Assembly (NCBI GenBank): GCA_020636475.1
Contig: JACJXU010000002.1
Coordinates: 1 to 64,000 of the forward strand
Reading direction: 5' to 3'
DNA: 64,000 nt
Source of the DNA: Chitinophagales bacterium
Lineage (GTDB): Bacteria > Bacteroidota > Bacteroidia > Chitinophagales > UBA2359
Shown piece after piece: positions 1 through 9,368 of the stretch. Made by a program: the position numbers and the translations under genes. The notes beneath the pieces were generated by a model, which did not search any database, had not been told where the DNA came from, and worked only from the letters and a program-made list of their open reading frames with translations. Positions within the stretch are counted from its first letter, which is position 1, and the number at the start of each line of letters is the position of its first letter.

Positions 1-1
1 C

Positions 2-1507
2 TTGACGAAAAAATTTCCCGGATACACCAATTTGCGTTTCGACGATACAAATCCTACCACCGAAGAAACCGAATACGTAGAGAGTATTAAAAAAGATATT
101 CAGTGGTTGGGCTTTAAGTGGGAACACGAACTATACGCCAGCGACTATTTCGATACTTTGTACCAATATGCCCTAACGCTCATCGAAAAAGGCTTGGCGT
201 ATGTAGATGACAGCAGCAGTGAAACGATAGCCGAAATGAAAGGCACGCCCACTACCGTAGGCAAAAACAGTCCTTACAGAACGCGCAGCATCGAAGAAAA
301 TTTAGACCTGTTCGAGCGGATGAAAAACGGCGAATTTGCTGATGGAAGTCGTACGCTTCGTGCCAAAATAGATATGGCACATCCGAACATGCTTATGCGC
401 GACCCTATTTTGTATCGCATAAAAAAAGCGCACCACCATCGCACGGGCGATAAATGGTGCATTTATCCAATGTACGATTTTGCGCATGGACAAAGCGACA
501 GTATTGAACATATTACACATTCTATTTGCACTTTGGAATTTGTGCCACACCGCGAACTCTACGATTGGCTGATTGAAAAATTGGAAATTTATCCTTCGCA
601 TCAATACGAATTTGCACGCAGAAATGTAAACTACACCATTACTTCTAAAAGAAAACTACTCCAACTCGTGAATGAAAAATATGTGAACGGTTGGGACGAC
701 CCGCGTATGCCTACTGTTAGCGGCATGCGAAGACGAGGCTATCCGCCAATGGCAATTCGGAATTTTTGCGACCGAATAGGTATTGGCAAACGGGAAAATT
801 TGGTAGAAATAGGCTTGTTAGAGTTTTTTGTCCGTGAAGAACTGAACAGAGAAGCGCATCGGGTAATGGCAGTTTTGGACCCTTTAAAAGTAGTAATTAC
901 CAATTATCCCGAAGGGAAAACCGAAATGTTGGAAAGCGAAAACAATCCCGAAATGCCGGAAGCAGGCACGCGCGAAGTACCGTTTAGTCGGGAAATTTTT
1001 ATTGAGCGCGATGATTTTATGGAAAATCCACCCAAAAAATATTTTCGCCTTCAGCCCGGCGGTATGGTGCGTTTGAAAAGTGCGTACATTATTCAGTGCG
1101 ATGAAGTAGTGAAAGATGCCGAAGGAAATATTACCGAATTGCGTTGTACTTACTTGCCCAACAGCAAAAGCGGCTCCGACACTTCGGGCGTGAAGGTAAA
1201 AGGTACTTTGCATTGGGTTTCGGCGGCGCAGGCTTTGTCGGTGGAGGTGCGGATGTACGACCGTCTTTTTTCCGACCCCGACCCCGCAGGACACGATGAG
1301 GTGGATTTTAAAACCTTCTTGAATCCCGACTCGCTGCAAGTGTTGCCAGACGTGAAAGTGGAGCCTTATTTGGCAAATGCTACCTTCGATACCAAATACC
1401 AATTCATTCGCAAAGGATACTTTGCCCTCGACCCCGACAGTAGCAGCGAAAAATTGATTTTTAACCTTACCGTAGGCTTAAAAGACAGTTGGGCGAAACA
1501 ACAATAG
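2..1507 (+). CDS. glnS: Glutaminyl-tRNA synthetase, 5' end outside window
   Basis: Charges tRNA-Gln with glutamine in the cytoplasm. The visible 501 residues begin at the class I catalytic core (NLRFDDTNP near residue 10, as in E. coli GlnRS) and include the KMSKS-equivalent TSKRKL near residue 215, followed by the anticodon-binding beta-barrels. The HIGH motif lies upstream of the window, so roughly 50 residues are missing. The TTG at position 2 is just an in-frame codon, not the start. A member of the bacterial GlnRS group, about the length of the 554-residue E. coli enzyme once completed. A direct GlnRS means that Gln-tRNA need not be made by the GatCAB route. Confidence 0.96.
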   Translation: MTKKFPGYTNLRFDDTNPTTEETEYVESIKKDIQWLGFKWEHELYASDYFDTLYQYALTLIEKGLAYVDDSSSETIAEMKGTPTTVGKNSPYRTRSIEENLDLFERMKNGEFADGSRTLRAKIDMAHPNMLMRDPILYRIKKAHHHRTGDKWCIYPMYDFAHGQSDSIEHITHSICTLEFVPHRELYDWLIEKLEIYPSHQYEFARRNVNYTITSKRKLLQLVNEKYVNGWDDPRMPTVSGMRRRGYPPMAIRNFCDRIGIGKRENLVEIGLLEFFVREELNREAHRVMAVLDPLKVVITNYPEGKTEMLESENNPEMPEAGTREVPFSREIFIERDDFMENPPKKYFRLQPGGMVRLKSAYIIQCDEVVKDAEGNITELRCTYLPNSKSGSDTSGVKVKGTLHWVSAAQALSVEVRMYDRLFSDPDPAGHDEVDFKTFLNPDSLQVLPDVKVEPYLANATFDTKYQFIRKGYFALDPDSSSEKLIFNLTVGLKDSWAKQQ

Positions 1508-1677
1508 GACTATTATTTTTTGCGATATACCCATCTAAAATGTGTTTTTTTTCGTTATGAGAAAAAGCACATTTTTTTATTAAAAAATGCTAAGAAGACA
1601 ATTTTATCTTCTACTTAAACAATTCGCAACATAAAATATCTAAGCAAAATATTAAAAACCTTTTAAAATTAATTTTT

Positions 1678-2274
1678 ATGAAAAAATTATGGTTATTGCT
1701 TCTTTGTTTTACCTTTTTACCTGCCTCCAAAGTAGTTGCACAAAATGAAGATACCGAAAGAGTTTATACACACGTATTGTCCATTCATCCGTTTTCATTT
1801 ACCGTAGGTGGTTTTGAAATGGGCTACGAATTTGCAACAAGATTTCCCAATTCTTTGCGTGTGCAAGCAGGTTATTTTTTGTCGGGAAATGCGCCCGGCT
1901 TGGACGGAAAAAACTTGGAAGGACTAAAATTGGAAACACAGTATCGTTTTTATTTACAAGAAAAAAAACTGCCTTTGCGCGGCGGTTATGTTGCGCCTTA
2001 TGCCTTGTACAAACAAATGCAATTTGAATCGTATGAGTATAACAATTTTAACAACCAATACGTAGAAAAACAAGGAAGTGCTTGGGGCGCAGGTGTTCTT
2101 TTGGGAACACAAGGCAATATAGGCAAGCGCACCACCATTGATTTGTATGTAGGCGGCGGTGTTGTAGCTCCTATTGACGATAAAGATGTAGAACAAATAG
2201 ACATTCCGATTGTAAATCCTTACAAAAAAGCAATTGTAGGCAGAGTAAGTTTAACCATCGGCGTGGCGTTATAG
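1678..2274 (+). CDS. Putative outer-membrane beta-barrel protein
   Basis: 198 residues with a cleavable signal peptide (MKKLWLLLLCFTFLPASKVVAQ). The mature part alternates aromatic and polar residues in short amphipathic strands (for example FEMGYEFATRF, LRVQAGYFLSG, YVGGGVVAP, VGRVSLTIGVAL) and ends in a hydrophobic strand, as in small outer-membrane barrels of Bacteroidota. No enzymatic motif is visible and I do not recognise a named family. It stands alone, 170 bp after glnS, on the same strand. The barrel assignment is inferred from composition and signal peptide only. Confidence 0.6.
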   Translation: MKKLWLLLLCFTFLPASKVVAQNEDTERVYTHVLSIHPFSFTVGGFEMGYEFATRFPNSLRVQAGYFLSGNAPGLDGKNLEGLKLETQYRFYLQEKKLPLRGGYVAPYALYKQMQFESYEYNNFNNQYVEKQGSAWGAGVLLGTQGNIGKRTTIDLYVGGGVVAPIDDKDVEQIDIPIVNPYKKAIVGRVSLTIGVAL

Positions 2275-2323
2275 TCATTGGTAGATTGTGATGAGCTTAT
2301 TATAAGATTTTAGTAGTGATTTT

Positions 2324-2356
2324 TTTGGTTTTTGAATTATTTTATAAATATCTTTG
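2324..2356 (+). promoter_or_regulatory. Bacteroidota-type promoter for the small lipoprotein gene
   Basis: TTTG at 2324-2327 and TATCTTTG at 2349-2356 are separated by 21 nt and match the Bacteroidota primary sigma pattern TTTG / TAnnTTTG. The ATG of the lipoprotein follows at 2381, which supports that start over the upstream TTG at 2354. Confidence 0.55.
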
Positions 2357-2380
2357 TTTCTAAATTCAAAACCTGAAATT

Positions 2381-2857
2381 ATGAAACAACTATTTTTACT
2401 TTTATTTTTTGGACTGTTTTTCGCAGCCTGCAACAAAGATAACGACAATATGAACGATGCTAACACTAATTGCGATAGCATTGATTTAGAAACCTTTGAG
2501 GGTATGGAAGTGCTACTGACCGGAACTTGGGACGTGCGATATGTACCGTATAGCGATGGCACGGCAATTAATCAATGCGAAGGAAAACCACCTTATATTA
2601 TTACGTTGGATAGTCTTATCAATAAGGCATCAACCAATATTGAAAAGGCAATAGCTATGTCTGGAAGAACAAGTGGCGGCAAAATAGCATCAGGCACGAT
2701 AATTAATTCTTTTGGCAATATTATTATATTGTTTACTGTTGAGCCTGACACGGAAGATGCGGTGAACTATTTTGCGCCAAGCTGTGACGTTTCTGACTGT
2801 AACAATATTAAGGGCTTAGACGCTTGCGGCGATTATTTCTTTAAAAAATTGAGGTAG
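2381..2857 (+). CDS. Hypothetical lipoprotein
   Basis: 158 residues starting at ATG 2381 (MKQLFLLLFFGLFFAAC): a signal peptide with lipobox FAAC, so the protein is probably anchored to a membrane through Cys17. An in-frame TTG at 2354 would put nine polar residues before the signal peptide and lies inside the promoter, so it was rejected. The mature part is small, acidic and contains several cysteines (SCDVSDCNN, DACGDYF). A GTWDVRYVPYSDG stretch resembles lipocalin-like lipoproteins, but similarity is too weak to name a family. Function unknown. Confidence 0.65.
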   Translation: MKQLFLLLFFGLFFAACNKDNDNMNDANTNCDSIDLETFEGMEVLLTGTWDVRYVPYSDGTAINQCEGKPPYIITLDSLINKASTNIEKAIAMSGRTSGGKIASGTIINSFGNIIILFTVEPDTEDAVNYFAPSCDVSDCNNIKGLDACGDYFFKKLR

Positions 2858-3069
2858 TGTTAAATAAAATGCAACTATATAGCATATTGCAAGGTCATAA
2901 AAGCCGCAGAAATCCACAGAGATACTATGACTAACAAGAAAGTTGTGTTTATATTGAGAGTGGTTAGCTACTCAATTTAAAATAGCTATGGGTTAGAATT
3001 GGGTGCTAATGTCAGATTTTAATATTATAGAAGCTATACAGAAAGGAGTTCAAAGAAAATATTAATAAC

Positions 3070-4809
3070 TTACCGTAAAAAGTCGAACTTTAGCACTTGT
3101 CTGTTGCCGCAATAATCGCTTACTTCTAAGCGAAAGCGATGTTTTCCTGCATTTAGCTCCGGCGGCATCGTTACTTTTAGCGAAGCACTTTTCGCATCGA
3201 AGCTCGCCAAGGTCCAAGCATCATCTATGTAAGCATTGTAAGTGTCTATACCCGATAAATTGTCGCTAATGCTAAAGCTCATAACCGAACTTGCCGACAT
3301 TTTTTTATTGGCGTAGGTGCTTGCCGCTTTTATAGCAGGAGCTATGGTGTCTATATCAACATAAAATTCGCCAAAACCGCGCGCTTTGCCCGACAAATAT
3401 TCTCCTTCCCAATGGCTGTCGGTAAGCGGATACGTTCTGCCTTTTTGTTTCAAAACAATCAATGCTTTCTCGTGCAGATTTGCGGGAAGGCGCGTGGGCA
3501 AAATACTTACATTAAAGTACGTATGTGCCGGAACGGTATAGTCGAAAATATGATGCACTGCCGAAAAACGGGAAGTAGCAGTATTTTCAGAAAAATACGC
3601 CAAAGCCATATCATTGTAAAAAACATCGGGCGGAAATTCTACGCGAATCTGGTCGTTTTCATAGAAATTGTAGGTGCCATAATAACAAAATGGCAAACCG
3701 TTTGCCGAATTTGTATGGTTTGTATCATTGCTCACAGTAGAAAATTTCTTTTGTACAAAAAAACGAATTTCGGTTTGGTTGCCCGCTACATCATTCAATA
3801 CTAAGCGAATCGGTACTATTTCATTAGGCGAAAGCGGAATATAGCCCAAATTTTGGCGTATGCCATACATCGAAAGTTTGTCGCCCGCTTCGGAAAAACA
3901 CTTGTGGCGCATTCCCTTGCCTTCTACATACGCGGCATAGTCTATGTGCGCATTGAGGTAGCGGGTTTCGTCGAAGGCAAAAGTGTGCATTTCCATTTCA
4001 AAACACAACAGCTCTTTTTCATACAAATCAATACTGTAAATGCCATTGGCATTGTCGGCAGCATTTTGCTGGTCGAAAGCATTTACAGCTACGCCAAAAT
4101 AGTCGGCATCTACACGTATGGTATCGCCTTTGCAACGATATTGTCCGTTTTTGTCGCGCAGAATACTTACTTCAGTAGGCGGCATTTTTTTTTGGTAAAA
4201 ACGGTTGTAAGCATAAAGGTAAATCGACTTTATTACAGGCGGGCGCGTATCTTGTATAGGAAAATTGAAAAGTAGCGGATTAATGGCTTTTTCGGAGTAA
4301 GTGTCGCGAATTTCAAAGTGCAAATGTGGTGCTAAAGAAGCTCCGGTATTTCCCGAAAGGGCAATTTGCGCACCTTTGCTTACGGGCAATACGTTGGGCG
4401 GAACGGTAATGTCTATGGCAAAACTTTGCTGTTGGTATTGTTGCTGGCGGACGTATGTCGCAATCGCCGCGTTGAACGATTTTAGATGAGCATAAACAGT
4501 CGTAAATCCGTTGGGGTGGGTAATGTATAAGGCATTTCCGTAGCCCGAAGCCTCAATTTTGATACGCGAAACATAACCCTCGGCGGCAGCCAACACAGGC
4601 AAACCTTCTTGCCCTTCGGTTTTTATATCAATGCCTGCGTGAAAATGGTTAGGGCGCAATTCGCCAAAATTTCCTGCTAATATCAAAGGAATATTTAACG
4701 GATTACCGAAATAATTTTGCGGATAGGAATAAACACTATTTTCTTGGCTGAGAGCTTGAAGTGTAGAAAATAATAAGCAGAACAAGGTGGTAAGTAGCGT
4801 ATTTTTCAT
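3070..4809 (-). CDS. M23 family metallopeptidase (LytM-like), secreted
   Basis: 579 residues with a signal peptide (cleavage near SQENS, residue 22). The N-terminal third is an M23/LytM zinc peptidase domain. The zinc ligands are His57 and Asp61 in NHFHAGID and His164 in PHLHFE; His108 (YAHLK) and His162 complete the active site. Such enzymes cut peptide cross-links of peptidoglycan. The C-terminal 400 residues form beta-rich repeats of unknown role, a common layout for large Bacteroidota M23 proteins. All metal-binding residues are present, so it is probably active in the periplasm. It is a single gene, antisense to its left neighbour, with its stop about 210 bp from the lipoprotein. Confidence 0.85.
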   Translation of the reverse strand: MKNTLLTTLFCLLFSTLQALSQENSVYSYPQNYFGNPLNIPLILAGNFGELRPNHFHAGIDIKTEGQEGLPVLAAAEGYVSRIKIEASGYGNALYITHPNGFTTVYAHLKSFNAAIATYVRQQQYQQQSFAIDITVPPNVLPVSKGAQIALSGNTGASLAPHLHFEIRDTYSEKAINPLLFNFPIQDTRPPVIKSIYLYAYNRFYQKKMPPTEVSILRDKNGQYRCKGDTIRVDADYFGVAVNAFDQQNAADNANGIYSIDLYEKELLCFEMEMHTFAFDETRYLNAHIDYAAYVEGKGMRHKCFSEAGDKLSMYGIRQNLGYIPLSPNEIVPIRLVLNDVAGNQTEIRFFVQKKFSTVSNDTNHTNSANGLPFCYYGTYNFYENDQIRVEFPPDVFYNDMALAYFSENTATSRFSAVHHIFDYTVPAHTYFNVSILPTRLPANLHEKALIVLKQKGRTYPLTDSHWEGEYLSGKARGFGEFYVDIDTIAPAIKAASTYANKKMSASSVMSFSISDNLSGIDTYNAYIDDAWTLASFDAKSASLKVTMPPELNAGKHRFRLEVSDYCGNRQVLKFDFLR

Positions 4810-4923
4810 GTATTAAGCGGCGAATAAAATGCAATAGTTTTTATACAAACAAAAAGTGAAAAGGAGATAAAGTTACTATGGTTTGGAGTTTGGAAGTTAG
4901 CAAGTAGTGAGATATTTTTGACT

Positions 4924-4960
4924 AAAAAAGAAAAACCTGTGCTTTTACACACAGGTTTTC
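4924..4960 (-). terminator. Rho-independent terminator
   Basis: A perfect 10-bp inverted repeat (AAAACCTGTG at 4932-4941 and CACAGGTTTT at 4950-4959, 8-nt loop) is followed on the minus strand by a T-rich run. It lies about 50 bp past the stop of the 152-residue secreted protein. Confidence 0.75.
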
Positions 4961-5011
4961 AACAGCAAAACAATTAATTATGAAACACAAGACAATCACT
5001 TGTCTAAAATT

Positions 5012-5470
5012 TTATTCCTTGTCTTTTTCTTTGTTCTGGTCGTCAGCCCATTTTTCAATACTGTTCAGCATATGCCTTATTTCTTTTTTCATGGTTTCTA
5101 CATCTTTAGGCAAATCTTTTTCAACGTAGGCATCAAAGCCATCAACGGCACTTTGGAGTGCATTGCTGAGGCGGTCGGCAGAATTTTCGCAGGCTTTGCT
5201 TATACCCGAAATATCAATTTCATCGTCATTAATAATGAGTTTTTCCTCATCGGTATCAATATCAATGGAAATATTTTCTTCCAAGTTATCGCCTATTCGC
5301 TGCATTTTGTTTTGAAATTCGTCACTTTCAAAATAATCCACCAAAGGCGCAAGTGCATTTTCAATTTTTTCGGATAAATCGTCATCTATTTCAATGGACA
5401 CATTCTGCGAAAACGCACTATTGCCCCAAAGTACGAGCAAAAAAGCGAAAAGCGTTATTTTTCTTGTCAT
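5012..5470 (-). CDS. Hypothetical acidic secreted protein
   Basis: 152 residues from ATG 5468-5470 (MTRKITLFAFLLVLWGNSAFSQ), a clear signal peptide; an upstream in-frame TTG at 5482 was rejected because it only adds MAFT. The mature protein is very acidic and predicted to be largely helical, with repeated IEIDDD / ISIDIDTDEE segments and a lysine- and glutamate-rich tail. No family recognised. It is followed by a good terminator, so it is likely a monocistronic unit. Probably periplasmic. Confidence 0.6.
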   Translation of the reverse strand: MTRKITLFAFLLVLWGNSAFSQNVSIEIDDDLSEKIENALAPLVDYFESDEFQNKMQRIGDNLEENISIDIDTDEEKLIINDDEIDISGISKACENSADRLSNALQSAVDGFDAYVEKDLPKDVETMKKEIRHMLNSIEKWADDQNKEKDKE

Positions 5471-5573
5471 AGTAAATGCCAAATAATATTTATCTACTAA
5501 ACGATAATTTCCGCCAAAAGATTGGATTTTTCTTAAAATTTAAGAAAATTTAGCATTTCGTATTCCTTTTCGA

Positions 5574-7220
5574 CTAAAATTGTACAATTTTTTGGGTTTC
5601 GGAAAAATTATCTCCTTTTATCTGATAAAAATAAACGCCCGCATTAAGTCCCGAAGGTAAATACTGTGCGAGTTCATATACTTGATTGTCGTTGGTTTGT
5701 ATGTTGAAACTTGCTAATAGTTGTCCGGTACTGTTGTACAAATCTAAATGCACCTTCTGCGCGACATCGCTGTATAATACAATTTCATAGTTTTGTTCTT
5801 GGTAAAAAATATGGGTTCGCGGGTCGTTTTCTTCGTGGGTAAATAATGTTTTTTCGTGTAATTTTTCGTAGGCTTTGGCAAAATTGGGAATACCATAGCC
5901 CATAAAATAATCAGGATTGAGTGCCTGCGAAGCAGTAGTTTCGATGGTGGTAAAAATGTCCATATTGTTTGTTTCGGGCGCGGACTGCCACAAGCAAGCT
6001 GCCAAACCTGCCAATATGGGCGTAGCGTACGAAGTGCCGCTTCCCGTTACAATATCCGACAGCGGCGTAATCAAAACAGACGAAGCACCTTGTGCCATTA
6101 TATTGGGTTTTATTCTTCCATCGAAAGTGGGTCCTTGCGAACTGAAACCGGCATAAATGCCTTCAGGATTTACAGCACCAACAGTAAGTACGCTGTCACC
6201 ATCGGCGGGAGCGGTAATGTATTTCCACGCATCGTTTCCTTCGTTGCCGGCACTGTTTATTACCAACATTCCTTTGGCGGCTGCCATATCTGCTGCACGT
6301 GTAATAATGGTGGTTTCGCCGTTCATATCTTCGTAAGTGTAGCTATCCCAGCCGGCATCGAAAACCGAATATCCTAAAGATGTACTCAACACATCTGCGC
6401 CCAAACTGTCCGCTTTTTCGGCGGCGGCTAACCAGTTGCTTTCTTCGATAGGCGTTTCGGAACTCACATCTTCGGTAACAAAAAGTGCGTATTGTGCATT
6501 AGGCGCGCTGCCGGAATATTTATCGGGAATGGAGCCTGCCAGCAGGCAAAATACATTGTAGCCGTGCGAGGAGTTGGCGGAACTAATTTCACTACTGTGG
6601 TGAACGTAGTCGTAGGTGAATACTATTTGATTGTTGTTGCGTACTTTTGCCAATGCTTCAGAATTTTCTAAGCCTACATAGCCTGCGTCCATTATGGCAA
6701 TGAGCATATTTTCACCCCGAAAACCATTTAATTGCAGTAAATCGCCTTGCATCATTTTTAACTGATTGAACGAATCGCCAAAAAAATCATCGTCCAATGT
6801 TTCGGTGGAAATAGCTAACTTTTTTGTTTGCAAATTACTGCGTTGCGCGTGGCGGGAAATACATTTTACACTTTTTACAAAGGGTAATTGTGTTATTTGT
6901 GCAATGGCAGCATCGTCTGCCCAAACGGTTATAGCGTTGAACCATTTAGAAACGGCGTGTTCGCGCGCACCAGTTGCCAAAATTTGTTGTTTGTAGCTTG
7001 GCGAAATGGGTAAATCGGTTTCGTTTAAGGAAATATTTTGCCGTTGGCGGCGTTCGAGGGCGGCAGGCGATAAAAATGTACTTGCGTTATGTAGGGAATA
7101 TTCGTTGTGGTTCTTGTCGCTGAGGCTTATCCAATACGCTTTTTCTTCTTGGGCAAAAAGTCCATTGTTTACAATAAAAAATACTGCGCAAAAAATGCTG
7201 AGGATAGTTTGTTTTGTCAT
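5574..7220 (-). CDS. S8 subtilisin-like serine protease with T9SS sorting domain
   Basis: 548 residues. A signal peptide (to about residue 23) is followed by a propeptide-like segment and a peptidase S8 domain with catalytic Asp178 (AIMDAGY), His219 (SSHGYN) and Ser397 (GSGTSYATP), plus oxyanion Asn326 (SAGNEG). The last 80 residues (from about 468) form a type A T9SS sorting domain ending in KIVQF. It should be exported to the periplasm, carried across the outer membrane and attached or released. It lies 9 bp after the lipoprotein gene, and mnmA is upstream, so the three are probably co-transcribed. All catalytic residues are intact. Confidence 0.9.
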   Translation of the reverse strand: MTKQTILSIFCAVFFIVNNGLFAQEEKAYWISLSDKNHNEYSLHNASTFLSPAALERRQRQNISLNETDLPISPSYKQQILATGAREHAVSKWFNAITVWADDAAIAQITQLPFVKSVKCISRHAQRSNLQTKKLAISTETLDDDFFGDSFNQLKMMQGDLLQLNGFRGENMLIAIMDAGYVGLENSEALAKVRNNNQIVFTYDYVHHSSEISSANSSHGYNVFCLLAGSIPDKYSGSAPNAQYALFVTEDVSSETPIEESNWLAAAEKADSLGADVLSTSLGYSVFDAGWDSYTYEDMNGETTIITRAADMAAAKGMLVINSAGNEGNDAWKYITAPADGDSVLTVGAVNPEGIYAGFSSQGPTFDGRIKPNIMAQGASSVLITPLSDIVTGSGTSYATPILAGLAACLWQSAPETNNMDIFTTIETTASQALNPDYFMGYGIPNFAKAYEKLHEKTLFTHEENDPRTHIFYQEQNYEIVLYSDVAQKVHLDLYNSTGQLLASFNIQTNDNQVYELAQYLPSGLNAGVYFYQIKGDNFSETQKIVQF

Positions 7221-7229
7221 AGCACAAAT

Positions 7230-7997
7230 TTATTTTTTGTAATCTAATACGCGCCAAATGATAGTAGAACCGCAATTCGCACGATTGGGCCACGGACTTT
7301 CTTCTAAAGAAGGAAGGGTAAAGCTCAGTAAGGACAAATCTTCTATTTCTTTATATACCAATCCCACATTTTTGGCATAAATTTCTTTGCTATATACGCG
7401 GTCGCGCAGGTCGTAGTAGTCGTTTTGAATAACGGTTACGGTGGAGTCGAAACTAAGGGAAGCCAACTGAGCAGGTTCGTTGATATTGCTTAGGGTATAT
7501 CGCCAGTTTTTATCGAAATATACGTTGCTACATTCGTCGCTAAACTGGTCGCCTTCGGCATAAAACTCTTCGTCTATGTACGTATTGCCCCACCACGATT
7601 TCGCTTCGCTAAAAGGAAACGCCAAGACCAAAAAGCGGCGGTTTTCGCTGATGCGCTCGGCAGTAGTGGCGGTGCGTACCGTGTAGGCTTGTTGCGGAAT
7701 AATCTCTTCCCACGCTTGCGAACTGCCTACGGGACGCAAATAGCGATTGAGCCAATGAGCAGTACGTCCGGCATTGTCGGTAAAACTATTGCCGATTTCT
7801 TCTCGCACTTCCCAAGACGATTGTGTATCGGAAAAACCTTCGTGTTTTTGAATGGTGTCTATTCTATAAACAATCCAGTAATTTTCTTCGATAGGAAAAT
7901 AAGTCCAATCTGTGTCGATTTCGGGTGTTGTGTATTCGTCTTTGCAAGCTGAAAACGACAACAGAGCAATAAATAAAAATGCAAAAAAATATTTCAT
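7230..7997 (-). CDS. Hypothetical lipoprotein in the mnmA operon
   Basis: 255 residues from ATG 7995-7997 (MKYFFAFLFIALLSFSAC), a signal peptide with lipobox FSAC (Cys18). The longer in-frame version starting at 8057 would overlap mnmA and lacks a sensible N-terminus. The mature part carries many Trp and Tyr residues (WTYFPIEENYWIVYRIDT), a pattern seen in Bacteroidota lipoproteins of unknown function. It begins 22 bp after the mnmA stop and ends 9 bp before the subtilase start, which suggests co-expression. No function can be assigned. Confidence 0.75.
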   Translation of the reverse strand: MKYFFAFLFIALLSFSACKDEYTTPEIDTDWTYFPIEENYWIVYRIDTIQKHEGFSDTQSSWEVREEIGNSFTDNAGRTAHWLNRYLRPVGSSQAWEEIIPQQAYTVRTATTAERISENRRFLVLAFPFSEAKSWWGNTYIDEEFYAEGDQFSDECSNVYFDKNWRYTLSNINEPAQLASLSFDSTVTVIQNDYYDLRDRVYSKEIYAKNVGLVYKEIEDLSLLSFTLPSLEESPWPNRANCGSTIIWRVLDYKK

Positions 7998-8019
7998 TAA
8001 AGGTAAAGTTACAAAAAAT

Positions 8020-9132
8020 TTATATGTCAAAAGCAGTTTCAATATCGCCGCCGCCAATTACATCATTTCCCTCATAAAAAACAGCAGATTGTCCGGGCGC
8101 AATAGCCGATACTTTATCGAAAAAGTGGACTTCTATTTTACCGTTTTGGTGTTGCCGAATATGTGCCGGCGCGCCTTTGTCTTGATAGCGAATTTTTACC
8201 AAAGCGTCCATTCCGTTGTAAAGTTCGGGATATTTAATGAGATTGACGTTGCGCACCCACATTCCGTTGCGTTGGAGGTCGTTTAATTCGCCTAAAACAA
8301 CAATATTTTTTTCGGCATCAATGTCCGTAACGTACATGGGTTTGCCAAATGCTTCGCCCAAACCTTTGCGCTGCCCGATAGTGTAAAAAGGATAACCTTG
8401 ATGCGTACCGATAATATTGCCTTGTGTGTCTATAAAATTACCGCCTTGCACTTTTTCTTCCAAATCGTGTACCTGCCGTTTTAGAAAGCCGCGATAATCG
8501 TTGTCGGGTACAAAACATATTTCGTAGCTTTCGGCTTTTTTGGCGAGTTCCTGATAGCCCCAGTCGGCAGCCATTTGGCGAATAGCCGATTTTTGAAATT
8601 TGCCAACAGGAAAAAGATTGCGCGCCAAATTTTCTTGACTAAGTCCCCACAGAACGTAAGATTGGTCTTTGTGGGCATCAATGCCTTTGGAAATAACCCA
8701 GCGGTCGTTTTCGAAGCGGGCTTGGGCATAGTGTCCGGTGGCAATGTAGGCACAGCCGAGCGCGTCGGCGCGGCGCAAGAGGGCGTTCCATTTTATGTGG
8801 GTGTTGCACATTACACAAGGATTAGGTGTGCGTCCTGCAATGTATTCTTCTACAAAATAGTTGATAACGGATTCGCCAAATTCTTCGCGGATGTCGATGA
8901 TATAATGTGGAAACCCAAAATCTACGGCTACTTCGCGGGCATCGTTGATGGAATCTAAACTGCAACAGCCGGTTTCTTTTTTGCTTCCGCCGGAACTGGC
9001 ATAGTCCCAAGTTTTCATAGTCATGCCTATTACTTCGTAGCCTTGTTTGTGCAACATTACTGCTGCTACGGTGCTGTCAATGCCGCCGCTCATTGCTACA
9101 AGGACTCTGTTTTTGTGTAAATTTGTTTGCAT
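8020..9132 (-). CDS. mnmA: tRNA-specific 2-thiouridylase MnmA
   Basis: 370 residues from ATG 9130-9132 (MQTNLHKNRVLVAMSGG); the longer frame to 9171 adds an unlikely MYYLCYKSNNILQ leader. MnmA puts sulfur at position 2 of the wobble uridine in tRNA-Lys, Glu and Gln. The ATP PP-loop SGGIDS is at residues 15-20. The two catalytic cysteines are Cys109 (NPCVMCN) and the Cys of EICFVPD near residue 205. The region GQRKGLG and the C-terminal beta-barrel are typical. It is the first gene of a probable operon with a lipoprotein and a subtilase. Its upstream region ends about 200 bp away at the IS200/IS605 left end, so the insertion could affect its promoter. Confidence 0.96.
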   Translation of the reverse strand: MQTNLHKNRVLVAMSGGIDSTVAAVMLHKQGYEVIGMTMKTWDYASSGGSKKETGCCSLDSINDAREVAVDFGFPHYIIDIREEFGESVINYFVEEYIAGRTPNPCVMCNTHIKWNALLRRADALGCAYIATGHYAQARFENDRWVISKGIDAHKDQSYVLWGLSQENLARNLFPVGKFQKSAIRQMAADWGYQELAKKAESYEICFVPDNDYRGFLKRQVHDLEEKVQGGNFIDTQGNIIGTHQGYPFYTIGQRKGLGEAFGKPMYVTDIDAEKNIVVLGELNDLQRNGMWVRNVNLIKYPELYNGMDALVKIRYQDKGAPAHIRQHQNGKIEVHFFDKVSAIAPGQSAVFYEGNDVIGGGDIETAFDI

Positions 9133-9330
9133 CTGCAATATATTATTGCTTTTGTAACAAAGGTAGTACATTTATGGTTTAGGCGAGTGCGCAAAGGTAG
9201 TTTTGCATTGCGGGAAATGATTGAGTTTAGTGAAGTAACGAGTAAAATCGTGGCGGATGGTGAATTATTGCCGAGATTTTCAAATTTAAGTTGTAACTTG
9301 GCTTTAGCTTTTATACAAAGGAGCGTAAAA

Positions 9331-9353
9331 CCCACAGTTCTTTAGCCTGTGGG
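9331..9353 (+). repeat. IS200/IS605 left-end hairpin
   Basis: CCCACAG (9331-9337) and CTGTGGG (9347-9353) form a 7-bp stem with loop TTCTTTAGC. Its loop shares TCTTTAGC with the hairpin at the right end, on the same strand, as required for TnpA (Y1) recognition of the top strand. Confidence 0.8.
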
Positions 9354-9368
9354 ATGTAAGCGACCTGC

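Noticed and set aside
2354..2380. Upstream TTG start for the small lipoprotein
   Set aside because: It would lie in the promoter and place nine polar residues before the signal peptide.
9127..9345. 72-residue frame on the plus strand overlapping the mnmA start, and a 79-residue frame on the opposite strand
   Set aside because: Neither has a signal, domain or family pattern; both overlap mnmA's start and the IS left end and appear to be chance frames.
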